This document shows, piece by piece, positions 26,300 through 34,370 of a DNA stretch of 64,000 nucleotides. Numbering within the stretch: the first letter of the stretch is position 1; each line of letters opens with the position of its first letter. This DNA comes from Lepagella muris (lineage in GTDB: Bacteria; Bacteroidota; Bacteroidia; Bacteroidales; Muribaculaceae). Location: the NCBI RefSeq assembly GCF_004793975.1, contig NZ_SRYB01000006.1, positions 140,583-204,582 on the forward strand, read 5' to 3'. The position numbers were made by a program, and so were the translations under genes. The notes below the pieces were generated by a model that saw nothing but the letters and a program-made list of their open reading frames with translations, searched no databases and was not told where the DNA came from.

Positions 26300-26923
26300 A
26301 TGAACACCCTCTCATTCTGGTCGCTCGTCATGGACGGCGGCTACATCATGATCCCTCTTGCTGTGCTCCTTATAGTCAGCATATACATATTCATCGAGCG
26401 ATGCTTCGCCCTCATGCGCGCATCACGCAACGACGAGACCTTCATGAAGCGCATACGCGACTACATCATGGAAGGCGACATCGAAAACGCCGTCAACCTC
26501 TGCAAACGCACCGATACACCCTACGCCCGGCTCATCCTCAAAGGCGTGAACCGCATCGGACGCCCCATGAACGACGTGCTCGTAGCAATCGAAAACACCG
26601 GCAACATTGAAGTGACCAACCTCACAAAAGGCTTCACATGGCTCTCCACAACAGCCGCCGGAGCCCCCATGCTCGGATTCCTCGGCACCGTGACCGGTAT
26701 GATCGAAGCCTTCTTCGCACTCGCCAACGCCGGAACATCCGCCAACATCACCGTCCTCTCCTCCGGCATCTACCAGGCCCTCGTCACTACCGTAGCCGGT
26801 CTCGTCGTCGGTATCGCCGCCCTCTTCGCCTACAACTTCCTCGTGTCGCGCGTAAACCGCATCATGAACTCCCTTGAGGCAAAGACCATGGAATTCATGG
26901 ACCTCCTCAACGAGCCGTCATGA
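26300..26923 (+). CDS. exbB: ExbB/TolQ/MotA-family proton channel protein
   Basis: A 207-residue inner-membrane protein with three hydrophobic helices (~13-31, ~118-140, ~155-180). The cytosolic loop between the first two holds EGDIENAVNLCKRTDTPYARLI. The conserved end motif GAPMLGFLGTVTGMIEAF (~120-137) and the ALVTTVAGLVVGIAALFAYN segment are typical of ExbB/TolQ. With ExbD it uses proton flow to energise TonB. It heads the three-gene set exbB-exbD-tonB, with a 45-bp gap to exbD. Confidence 0.93.
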   Translation: MNTLSFWSLVMDGGYIMIPLAVLLIVSIYIFIERCFALMRASRNDETFMKRIRDYIMEGDIENAVNLCKRTDTPYARLILKGVNRIGRPMNDVLVAIENTGNIEVTNLTKGFTWLSTTAAGAPMLGFLGTVTGMIEAFFALANAGTSANITVLSSGIYQALVTTVAGLVVGIAALFAYNFLVSRVNRIMNSLEAKTMEFMDLLNEPS

Positions 26924-26968
26924 CAATCCTCTCCCAGAATCTGTAACAATCCATAATCCACGATAAGA

Positions 26969-27403
26969 ATGGCACTGAAGAAACCATTTCAGACGCTTGA
27001 CACCTTCTCCATGTCGTCGATGACAGACGTCATATTCCTCCTGCTCATCTTCTTCATGGTGACATCGACTCTGATCTTCCCCGCAGCCATCGACGTCAAC
27101 CTCCCGCAAAGCAGCGAACAGACCTCGCTAAAGCCAATCACGGAAGTATACATCGATGCCGAATCCAAATTATATCTCGTGGCTGACCGCAACGACTCTA
27201 TCGAAGAGAACTCCACAGCCCGACCCGTAACCCGCGATGAACTCCTCGCCGACCTTCTCCTCATACAGCAGCAGGACTCGCTCCGTGCCGTCGCACTATA
27301 CGCCGACAGCACTGTCGCGTATGCCCGCGTGATTGAAGTGCTCGACCTCGCCGCACGCAACAACCTGCGGCTCGTTCTCGCAACCCGTAGCTCCCAGAAA
27401 TGA
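26969..27403 (+). CDS. exbD: ExbD/TolR-family biopolymer transport protein
   Basis: A 144-residue protein with a short cytosolic N-terminus, one transmembrane helix (~18-38) and a periplasmic domain. The helix begins SMTDVIFLLLIFFMVTSTL, and Asp20 is the essential proton-carrying residue. The periplasmic part has the usual VNLPQSS start and ends in a TolR-like fold (VIEVLDLAARNNLRLVLATR). It overlaps the following tonB-like start by 4 bp (ATGA), indicating translational coupling. Confidence 0.93.
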   Translation: MALKKPFQTLDTFSMSSMTDVIFLLLIFFMVTSTLIFPAAIDVNLPQSSEQTSLKPITEVYIDAESKLYLVADRNDSIEENSTARPVTRDELLADLLLIQQQDSLRAVALYADSTVAYARVIEVLDLAARNNLRLVLATRSSQK

Positions 27404-28155
27404 AAAAAGATAACAACGACAGACTGTCCGCACTGCTACTGACGCTGCTCTTCTCGGTGGCAATCGTCATCACCCTCTTCTATGGTAAGATCTCATGGGA
27501 GAGCGTGCAGGTAGCGAAGACCACGCCCCCCGACCTGATGATGCCAGAGGAGGAAGAGCTATTCATCGAGCCGGAACTGAAAGAGCTTGGCGAGGAGAAT
27601 GCGGTAAAAAACAGTAAGCCGGCACCCGCCGTCAAAGGTGAACCCGACCCCGGACCAGAGGATAACGCCGAGATAATCGAGCCGGCACCGAAGGCGGAAC
27701 CGAAACCTAAGCCCACCCCTCCCAAACCGAAACTCAACACACAGAAGAAGGAGAGCGCAGTCAAGGCAGAGGAGCCCGACAAGACCGAAAAAGAGCGTAA
27801 GAAAGCCACGAGCACCGTGGCAAACAAATTCTCGCCCAAGAACGGATCCACCGAAGGCACACCCGAAGGCGCGACCGGAGCTGGAGGCACCGGAGTCGGG
27901 GTCAGCGGCAACGCCCACGGACGCAGCTTCATCAGTTGTCCCAAGCCAGACGTAGCCCTACGCCACAAGACAATAGTCACCGTCAACGTCGTGATCGACG
28001 CCGAAGGACGCGTCACAGAAGCCACCGCCAAAGGGAGTGCCGACGCCACCATACGCCGCAAATGCGAGGCAGCCGCACGCCAGGCCCGCTGGTCAGCAAA
28101 AAAAGGCGCCACCTCCACACGCGGCTCCATCACCTTCACCATCACCCCCCGCTAA
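27400..28155 (+). CDS. tonB: TonB-family energy transducer
   Basis: A 251-residue inner-membrane-anchored protein. An N-terminal transmembrane helix at ~10-29 (LSALLLTLLFSVAIVITLFYG) leads to a long Pro/Lys/Glu-rich spacer (residues ~45-135, e.g. PAPKAEPKPKPTPPKPK). A Gly-rich hinge follows, then a compact C-terminal domain (TVNVVIDAEGRVTEATAKGS...CEAAARQARWSAKKGA...GSITFTITPR) of the TonB/TolA type. It would span the periplasm and couple the ExbBD motor to SusC-like outer-membrane receptors. The terminal domain is short compared with classical TonB, so a TolA-like role is possible. Confidence 0.88.
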   Translation: MKKDNNDRLSALLLTLLFSVAIVITLFYGKISWESVQVAKTTPPDLMMPEEEELFIEPELKELGEENAVKNSKPAPAVKGEPDPGPEDNAEIIEPAPKAEPKPKPTPPKPKLNTQKKESAVKAEEPDKTEKERKKATSTVANKFSPKNGSTEGTPEGATGAGGTGVGVSGNAHGRSFISCPKPDVALRHKTIVTVNVVIDAEGRVTEATAKGSADATIRRKCEAAARQARWSAKKGATSTRGSITFTITPR

Positions 28156-28194
28156 TCCCCCGACAGCCCCCGAGACCGCAAGCTCCTCAGGAAA

Positions 28195-28247
28195 GCAAGC
28201 CAAGAGGCTTGCAAATCAATAGAACCGCAAGCCCCCGGGGGCTTGCG
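28195..28247 (+). terminator. Two GCAAGC hairpins after the exbB-exbD-tonB genes
   Basis: GCAAGCC-AAGA-GGCTTGC (28195-28212) and a perfect 22-bp palindrome centred on CCCCGGGG (28226-28247) lie 40-90 bp after the TonB stop. Neither has a T-tract. They may act as weak terminators or mRNA end structures. Confidence 0.5.
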
Positions 28248-28255
28248 CCAACCCA

Positions 28256-28296
28256 CAAAAAAAGCGCACATGAGATTGCAATCTCATGTGCGCTTT
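28256..28296 (-). terminator. Perfect 36-bp palindrome with T-tract on the minus strand
   Basis: The palindrome at 28261-28296 reads AAAGCGCACATGAGATTG up to its centre and is exact in both arms. On the minus strand it runs into seven Ts. It is placed to end a minus-strand transcript coming from 28372-28788. Confidence 0.8.
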
Positions 28297-28371
28297 CAAG
28301 TTACTGGAGTTCCGTGCCCGAGCCCATGGGCGAGGGGTGCCGAGAAGTGCCGTCCCTCACGTCCCTCCCCT

Positions 28372-28788
28372 TCAGAGGACAAGAGGTGCCGTCACCTCCC
28401 TCCTCCTCCCATCCGGAGTCAAAAGAAAATACCGTTCCCACAAATCCGCAATCAGAATGCCATCCTCCCCCGCCTCCGACACTCGCCGGAAAATCCTCCC
28501 CCTACCGTCAGAACCATCCTCCCGCAAACCACCGGAGCCATTCCCCTCCGGCGAGCCATCCTCCGGCAGAAACACCACATCCCCATACACCGGCACATTC
28601 GTCAGCATCCATCCCCCATGGCACCGCCTCCTGACGCGCAACATACCGTCCACCCCCGGCACCTCCAGATAATACCCCATCCATCGTGCCGCCGACATCC
28701 CATCCCGCGTCACAAACCAAAACTCCGGACAACCCCGGGGAGAAAGCCCCTCCCCACTCCTCACAAACTCAATCCCACCAATCCGCAT
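28372..28788 (-). CDS. Hypothetical protein, 138 residues
   Basis: No recognised family. The sequence is rich in aromatic, Gly and Arg residues (PEFWFVTRDGMSAARWMGYYLEVPG; HGGWMLTNVPVYGDVVFLPEDG; LIADLWERYFLLTPDGRRREV), which looks more like a real protein than a shadow frame. There is no signal peptide or membrane helix. The case for a gene is the strong minus-strand terminator 75 bp downstream and a TAGCTTTG box (28800-28793) immediately upstream of the ATG, although that box would make the message nearly leaderless. Long open frames also exist on the other strand because the region is GC-rich, so certainty is limited. Confidence 0.45.
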   Translation of the reverse strand: MRIGGIEFVRSGEGLSPRGCPEFWFVTRDGMSAARWMGYYLEVPGVDGMLRVRRRCHGGWMLTNVPVYGDVVFLPEDGSPEGNGSGGLREDGSDGRGRIFRRVSEAGEDGILIADLWERYFLLTPDGRRREVTAPLVL

Positions 28789-29367
28789 AAAACAAAGCTA
28801 TCCATCCGGTCATCGCAAACATATCCCCCTAAAGAAGATCATCATCTGCCCTATACCGCATATCCTTACCGCTCATGTGGGTAAGACAAAGGTAAACGCA
28901 GATTCTATCTGACATAATTCAGCCTTATTTAGTTTAGATATTAAGAATATTAATTATAACTTTGTAAAATCTAAAGTACCACTTTATAATTTACAAACTA
29001 TGAACGAATGTAAGTGGTAATTATCCGGTTCCATATTAAAAATGCATGACAATTGCTGACCAGATAGCCATCATTATTAATTTGCATGTGTTAAAAAAAT
29101 GGAGATATTGATTAGTTCCCGACCAGAGAAAGAGCGAGGTATTAGGGTTATCAAGTGCCTTGTAGGATATCTTCTGTCCCGGCAGAATTTCTCAAGCGGT
29201 ATGCGTGGATCTCCACCTCTGTCTTTTACTGAAACCAGTAGTGTACCAGCTCCCAATACTTCGATACCGCCTCCCCATCAATTTTTATTTTTGTCGATGC
29301 AAAGCTATATATTTTTCACAAGGACCAAGAAATTACCACTTACGAGACGTTTACGTAAATTTTTAAG
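28789..29367. other. Gene-poor AT-rich stretch
   Basis: No convincing gene. The only long plus-strand frame (29099-29488) overlaps the broken TOPRIM gene and has no protein-like features. Minus-strand frames are short and of unknown origin, perhaps decayed accessory DNA. A TACCTTTG box at 28894-28887 could be a minus-strand -7 element. Confidence 0.5.
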
Positions 29368-30024
29368 TTATGACAAACGCTCTTTTATATTTTCAAGCGA
29401 TTCTATGAAACGACGGAATCCTACATTATTTAATGATGCCGCCTTAATATCCTTCCCCTTTTTCTTTTGTTTCAGAATCAATTCATAGGCTGCTCTTGCC
29501 TTATCTGAATTTTTATTATCTTTATTGATATTTCCTCGGTCTTTCAACAGATGATTGATAACCCCTACACAATTATTGGTCTTACAGGTCATCTTACTGT
29601 CAGCAGAAATAAAAGGAATCAGCCAACACTCCGTTTAATGAATAGCGATAGCAAACACCAAATTATCCCTATCAAAATCCTGATGCACATGAGAGGTCAG
29701 CATCCTTACAACTTCCTCATAAAGTTTCTCATGATCCTCATATTCCCCCATCAACCCATAATCCTCTCTTACATCAGTATCTATGTGGACAATGACAAAA
29801 CGGCAACCCTCAGATATAGCCTCCAGAATCATCTGATCCTCACCCTTTATATATTGCAATACACCTTGCCAGGATCCGAATCCGTCTTGTTTACCATCAG
29901 GAGTCTCCTTAGGTTTCAAAGGAATGACATACGCATCATACTCACGTAAAAACCTTTCCGTGATATGTTTAAGAATCCGATAGTCGGAAATTCCCTCGCA
30001 GACTATTCCAATTTTAACGCTCAT
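29368..30024 (-). pseudogene. TOPRIM/DUF4276 (RloB-like) protein, interrupted by an in-frame TAA
   Basis: One frame runs from 30024 to 29368, broken only by TAA at 29637-29635. The first 129 residues carry the TOPRIM signature: a Glu in IVCEGISDYRIL near residue 10 and the DxD in FVIVHIDTD near ~83. The stop falls exactly where relatives have Glu in the HExExW motif (here IAIH-stop-TECWLIP). Downstream the frame continues sensibly (KTNNCVGVINHLLKD...NNVGFRRFIESLENIKERL). A single GAA-to-TAA change would explain it. The neighbouring ATPase gene is intact, 11 bp upstream. Such ATPase-TOPRIM pairs (RloAB, PARIS-like) are associated with phage defence. Loss could be neutral decay, or escape from a toxic effector. 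Confidence 0.8.
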
Positions 30025-30035
30025 GATAAATCCAT

Positions 30036-31208
30036 TCAGAAATTATCCGGCAATCCACCAATAAGACCACTCATCCAAAGTTGAGAAAGTTTCATCTTAC
30101 GGTCCTTTCTGTATGGCACACGTTCCAGACGGGTATGACCATCAATGTCTCGCCGTGCCACAAACAGACGTATCCTATCGTCCTCCAGATCCAACGCATC
30201 GAGCACAAAAGGACTATGCGTAGTGACAATCACTTGTTTATCCCCGGCAATCGTTCTCTCTACAAGATAATTTATAAGACGTGTGAGAAGTTTCGGATTA
30301 AGAGCCGATTCTATATTATCAACAGCAAAAAAACGCGGCATGTCATGACTGTTAAAGAGAGTAAGATAAAACAACATAAACAGAAAACCCTCATTAGTGC
30401 TTCTTTGGTCAAAATAATGCAAGGAATCCTTCAGATACCTGTCGCCAATAGAAAGGCGATACTCATCCGACATCAGATTTTCCGGCACCATGAATCCGTC
30501 AAACCAGTCAAGCAACGAAAGGCCATTATTTATCTCATCAAACAATTGGCTGTTACGTTCCTCAGCCATCTCCTTAAGATACTTCAACAGACCTTCTCCA
30601 TGCACACCCAACGGAAAAATCGATGTATCGAAAGTCTTGCGTAAGAAATGTTCTGTCGGGCGATATACTAGAAACCTTTCCAGGTCGGTAGATTTTGTGG
30701 CAAACGACTTGATAAGATCCTCTACATCACTGACGTCATATACCTTCTCACCACTGCTTTCAATCATGGGTTTTAATATACTTACAGCCAAATCCTTATC
30801 CGTCTTCAGCATTTCATATATTCCACGATTGGCCATAAATGCAAGATCAATCCATCTTTTGACCTCATCCAGATATATTATTTTGTTTACATGACGAGTA
30901 TCACTACAATCAATAGCGATATTTATAGCATTAATTTTCTTACTACCATCATCATTATCTTCTGTAGGAGCATCCTCCTCATCATCAAATGCGTTAAACA
31001 TGAATTTCGGTTCAGACATTCTCACATCCCTATTCACAAGATATTCATAATCAAGTTTATTTTGGGATGCAGCACTTGCGAAAGAGATAGCCTCAAGAAT
31101 ATTAGATTTTCCGCAACCGTTAGGGCCAATAATGACATTGAAACTCCCCGGATTGAATTTCAGATCCACTATCGACTTAAAGTTTTGTATCTTTATGCGG
31201 TCAATCAT
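30036..31208 (-). CDS. ABC/OLD-like AAA ATPase, partner of the TOPRIM gene
   Basis: A 390-residue soluble ATPase. The N-terminus is IKIQNFKSIVDLKF with Walker A GPNGCGKSNILEAI (~28-41). After a helical insert, the Walker B-like segment reads RFFAVDNIESALNP (~298), with Asn in place of the usual catalytic Glu of ABC ATPases. The switch His lies in VTTHSPFVLDAL. This is the AAA_21/RloA type, common in defence islands, where the ATPase senses invasion and a TOPRIM partner acts on nucleic acid. Here the partner gene 11 bp downstream is interrupted. The Walker B variation could be a subfamily trait. Confidence 0.85.
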   Translation of the reverse strand: MIDRIKIQNFKSIVDLKFNPGSFNVIIGPNGCGKSNILEAISFASAASQNKLDYEYLVNRDVRMSEPKFMFNAFDDEEDAPTEDNDDGSKKINAINIAIDCSDTRHVNKIIYLDEVKRWIDLAFMANRGIYEMLKTDKDLAVSILKPMIESSGEKVYDVSDVEDLIKSFATKSTDLERFLVYRPTEHFLRKTFDTSIFPLGVHGEGLLKYLKEMAEERNSQLFDEINNGLSLLDWFDGFMVPENLMSDEYRLSIGDRYLKDSLHYFDQRSTNEGFLFMLFYLTLFNSHDMPRFFAVDNIESALNPKLLTRLINYLVERTIAGDKQVIVTTHSPFVLDALDLEDDRIRLFVARRDIDGHTRLERVPYRKDRKMKLSQLWMSGLIGGLPDNF

Positions 31209-31218
31209 AATGCTTAAA

Positions 31219-31324
31219 TGGTTTAAGGTTTAAAGTTTATGGTTTATTATCATTACGTTTTGTATAATGAAAAGATTCATAGATTGCCGTGAATCTTAAA
31301 CCTTAAACAATAAACTGTAAACCA
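31219..31324. repeat. MITE-like element with 28-bp imperfect terminal inverted repeats
   Basis: TGGTTTAAGGTTTAAAGTTT at 31219 pairs with an inverted copy ending at 31324 (23 of 28 positions match). Inside is a second 8-bp inverted pair (AAGATTCA/TGAATCTT). It lies between the ATPase start and the IS66 remnant and has no coding capacity. Confidence 0.55.
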
Positions 31325-31422
31325 CTGAAGTGCAGCTTGCGAAACTTCAGTTAAATAATTTGTCAAGCAAATTTACAAACAAAATCCGAAAAAACCAAAA
31401 ACATTCTATCCGAACACGGTTC

Positions 31423-31857
31423 TCCCTGGCAATAGCCCTCGCCATCTCTGCTCGCTGTTCCGAAGCCTGAGCCTGCTCCCTTGAGTCTTCGAGCATCTGC
31501 TGCAGGAGTATGATCAGTTTTGATTTCTCGTCTGGACTCATTGCTGAATATGGATCATCAAACGGATCCGGAGTGGTTTCCCGGAGTCGGAGTCGTGATA
31601 AGGTTGCCCTTCACGGTTACCGGTACAACCATGAGCCGTGTATCGGTATACCACTTGTCAAACAGGTTGTATGGCACATTGTTCTTTTTACAGTATGCCT
31701 GTATCGATACTCCCCCGAGGCATTGCTTCGGCCATATAGCCGACATAGAATCTTTCAAAATCTGAGTCACTGTACATATTTTTCGAGTTAAAAATTTGTC
31801 AGTGCAATGATAGATCTTATTTAATTCCCATGCCATACGTCAAAATTGGACGCTTAC
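31423..31857 (-). mobile_element. IS66-family remnant, copy 1
   Basis: It retains one terminal sequence (31833-31857, inward GTAAGCGTCCAATTTTGACG), a fragment of the small accessory protein TnpA (NNVPYNLFDKWYTDTRLMVVPVTV) and the first ~40 residues of the transposase coiled coil (MSPDEKSKLIILLQQMLEDSREQ). Similarity to copy 2 at 44517-45541 ends near 31423, where the sequence switches to unrelated DNA. No catalytic DDE region is left. Confidence 0.8.
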
Positions 31858-31927
31858 ATAAAAAAAGCTATCCAGACTCATCCCCCCATAAAGGGGAGAA
31901 AAAAAGCCAAATAAATTTATACGAGTA

Positions 31928-31959
31928 TTTGAATAAGTCTAATAAATTGAGTAATTTTG
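31928..31959 (+). promoter_or_regulatory. Promoter overlapping the first 22-bp repeat
   Basis: TTTG at 31928-31931, 20 nt, then TAATTTTG at 31952-31959, a perfect TAnnTTTG. It would start transcription near 31966, so repeats 2-4 lie in the leader of the DUF4143 ATPase gene. Confidence 0.7.
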
Positions 31960-32036
31960 CATATAGAATCGAGTAATTTCACATCTCAATTTGAGTAAAT
32001 TTACATATAGAATTGAGTAAATTTACATCTCAATTT
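31949..32036 (+). repeat. Four tandem 22-bp repeats before the DUF4143 ATPase
   Basis: Units start at 31949, 31971, 31993 and 32015 and share GAGTAA(A/T)TTnnCAT. The ends alternate (ATAGAAT(C/T) then CTCAATTT), giving a 44-bp higher-order unit. The 22-bp period equals two helical turns, as in operators or iterons that bind a protein on one face. Confidence 0.85.
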
Positions 32037-32073
32037 GAACTAAAAGGCAAAACTTAGGAAACAATTACACAAT

Positions 32074-33282
32074 ATGGAATACATTCGTCAACAATACAAT
32101 ATACTTAAAGACCGGATTCTTGAACCACGAAAGTTTATACAAGTTTTAGCCGGTCCAAGACAAGTTGGGAAATCCACGCTTATCACTCAAGTGTTAAGAA
32201 GCATCTCAATTCCACACTCAATAGAAGTGGCTGACGGAGTAGATCCAAACGATAGTGACTGGATACACCGAGTATGGGAGGCGGCTCGAGTCACTATGGA
32301 AATCCGCAAAGAACGAGAATATCTTCTTGTGATTGATGAAATCCAAAAAATCAATAATTGGAGTGAAATTGTAAAGAGAGAATGGGATGAAGACACACGT
32401 AAGAACATAAATCTCAAAGTCGTCATCCTTGGGAGCAGCAGATTATTACTAAAGAAAGGACTCACTGAGTCATTGGCAGGACGTTTTGAATTAATTCGTC
32501 TGGGACACTGGAGTTACAAAGAAATGAACGATGCTTTCGGAATGACCCTTGATCAATACATATACTTCGGAGGCTATCCCGGACCTGCCAGCCTGATTGG
32601 AGATGAGAAACGTTGGAAAAAATATATTAAAGACTCTCTTGTAGCTCCTGCAATTGAGAAAGACGTCATAATGACATCCAACATTTACAAGCCGGCCCTA
32701 ATGAAGCAACTCTTTGAACTCGGATGTAGCTACTCAGCGGAAATCCTATCCCTGACAAAACTTATGGGGCAACTTCAAGATGCCGGAAACGTGACCACAT
32801 TGGCATCATACCTGACAATACTTGACGAATGCGCGCTATTGACAGGATTGCAGAAATTCTCAATAGATGAAGCTCGCAAACGAAACTCTCTTCCAAAATA
32901 TCAAGTATATAACAATGCATTACTCACTGCATACAAGGGGCATTCATTCATCGTAGACCGAACCGACTCCAAAATATGGGGACGTTGGGTAGAAAGTGCA
33001 ATTGGCACACATCTTTTAAGCATGGCTGATGAATTAGACTACAAAGTTTACTATTGGCGAGAATCATCAAGAGATAAAAATGGAAATCTGGAAGTAGACT
33101 TCATAATATACAACGATGGAGAGATCACCGCAATCGAAGTGAAAAGCGGGCGCCGCTCCACAAACTCAGGGCTACCTGCATTCGTAAAGCAATTCCACCC
33201 CAAGAAAGCCTTTGTAGTTGGCACCGGAGGCATATCGATAGAAGACTTTCTAAAAAGCGACATCGAAATCCTCCTGCAATAA
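32074..33282 (+). CDS. AAA_14/DUF4143 ATPase
   Basis: A 402-residue ATPase with Walker A GPRQVGKSTLITQVL (~28-42), Walker B YLLVIDEIQKI (~88-98) and sensor-like VVILGSSRLLLKKGL. The region FEL-RLGHWSYKEM is typical of this family. The C-terminal DUF4143 segment has a PD-(D/E)xK nuclease-like core (LEVDFIIYNDGEITAIEVKSG). Such proteins are abundant in Bacteroidetes accessory regions and of unsettled function. The gene stands alone between an IS66 remnant and the capsule locus. It is preceded by four 22-bp repeats and its own promoter, which suggests autoregulation or repeat-linked biology. Confidence 0.88.
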   Translation: MEYIRQQYNILKDRILEPRKFIQVLAGPRQVGKSTLITQVLRSISIPHSIEVADGVDPNDSDWIHRVWEAARVTMEIRKEREYLLVIDEIQKINNWSEIVKREWDEDTRKNINLKVVILGSSRLLLKKGLTESLAGRFELIRLGHWSYKEMNDAFGMTLDQYIYFGGYPGPASLIGDEKRWKKYIKDSLVAPAIEKDVIMTSNIYKPALMKQLFELGCSYSAEILSLTKLMGQLQDAGNVTTLASYLTILDECALLTGLQKFSIDEARKRNSLPKYQVYNNALLTAYKGHSFIVDRTDSKIWGRWVESAIGTHLLSMADELDYKVYYWRESSRDKNGNLEVDFIIYNDGEITAIEVKSGRRSTNSGLPAFVKQFHPKKAFVVGTGGISIEDFLKSDIEILLQ

Positions 33283-33360
33283 CCCACAGGCACAATCCCC
33301 CTACATACTGTTGTCACCACTTCACCCTTTCGAATGCAGCAGGCAGCGATCGGAGCAAAA

Positions 33361-34356
33361 TCACTCCGACTTGAAAGTAATATCGTCTGTACGGGGATGC
33401 ACAAACTCAAATTCAAGAGTACGTGCCAGTCCCTCGTCGAGGGTATAAGGAGCCTTGAAACCGGATGAATGTACCTTCTTCGCATCAAACTCCGTAGTGG
33501 CACAGAATTTCTTCACACGAACCGAAGAGACAGTCAGTTTCTTGCCCGTAACCTTGGCAAGCACATCAAAACAGTAACCGCCCATCATACCAAGCCAATA
33601 CGGGAAATGGGTTGCCGGGATATGCTTGTTCAAGACCTTGCTAACATGCGCTACAAGCTGATTCATATTGTTGTCAGGCTTATCAATATAATTGAATACA
33701 TTATACCCCTTCGTGACATTATCAATCATAAACTTGACAAAGGCAACGATATTGCCCACATACGCCATCGACTTCTTGTTCTCACCCTTACCGACCATCA
33801 AGAATTTACCCGAAGATATCTGCTTCAGAAGATTATACACATTCCCCCGGTTACGTTCACCAAAAATCACCGTAGGACGAATAATATCGATATTCCAGTC
33901 GGGATGAGACTTATACCATTTCTGCAATACCTCCTCCGCCTGCCATTTCGACTTACCATAATGGTTAAACGGATCAGCAGGATGATTCTCATCCGGATTC
34001 CTCTTATTAAGACCATACACAGCCACCGACGAGAAGAAAATAATCCTCTTGATACCATTCCTCTCCATCGCCTTAAGAGTCACCTCCATGCCGCCCACAT
34101 TAGTGTCATAATAGAGCGACACCGGCGTAACATCATCGCGATGCTGCGCAGCAAGAAGCACAACCACATCCGCGCCCTTCAGCTCGCGGTCCATCTGCTC
34201 CTGCTCGCGCACATCCCCAATCGTGGTGACATCATTAAAGAAATGGCTCGGCAACAGGTCAATATTCTTACAATCATACTTCTGCGGCTCCTCACGTAAG
34301 AGCCCAAGAAGGCGGGTGCCAACAAATCCGCTGGCACCGATCATTGCTATCTTCAT
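33361..34356 (-). CDS. NAD-dependent sugar epimerase/dehydratase family protein
   Basis: A 331-residue extended short-chain dehydrogenase. The cofactor motif is GASGFVGTRLL (residues 7-17). Ser-Ser in FFSSVAVYG and Y-x3-K in HYGKSKWQ (~residue 131) form the catalytic set. RPTVIFGERNRG marks substrate binding. It is the last gene of the capsule cluster and lies 14 bp after a glycosyltransferase. It probably interconverts a nucleotide sugar used by the locus, or acts late on an undecaprenyl-linked sugar. The substrate cannot be called. The base composition is closer to the chromosome than the AT-rich genes before it. Confidence 0.87.
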   Translation of the reverse strand: MKIAMIGASGFVGTRLLGLLREEPQKYDCKNIDLLPSHFFNDVTTIGDVREQEQMDRELKGADVVVLLAAQHRDDVTPVSLYYDTNVGGMEVTLKAMERNGIKRIIFFSSVAVYGLNKRNPDENHPADPFNHYGKSKWQAEEVLQKWYKSHPDWNIDIIRPTVIFGERNRGNVYNLLKQISSGKFLMVGKGENKKSMAYVGNIVAFVKFMIDNVTKGYNVFNYIDKPDNNMNQLVAHVSKVLNKHIPATHFPYWLGMMGGYCFDVLAKVTGKKLTVSSVRVKKFCATTEFDAKKVHSSGFKAPYTLDEGLARTLEFEFVHPRTDDITFKSE

Positions 34357-34370
34357 AATATATTATTGTT

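Noticed and set aside
27480..28145. Minus-strand frame of 221 codons over the TonB gene
   Set aside because: It is the mirror of the Pro/Lys/Glu-rich TonB spacer. The plus strand has the transmembrane anchor and the conserved C-terminal domain.
29099..29488. Plus-strand frame of 129 codons
   Set aside because: It overlaps the C-terminal part of the TOPRIM gene on the other strand, has a low-complexity Phe/Ser/Arg composition, and matches no known pattern.
31949..32036. CRISPR array
   Set aside because: The four 22-bp units are directly adjacent without unique spacers, and there is no cas gene in the window.
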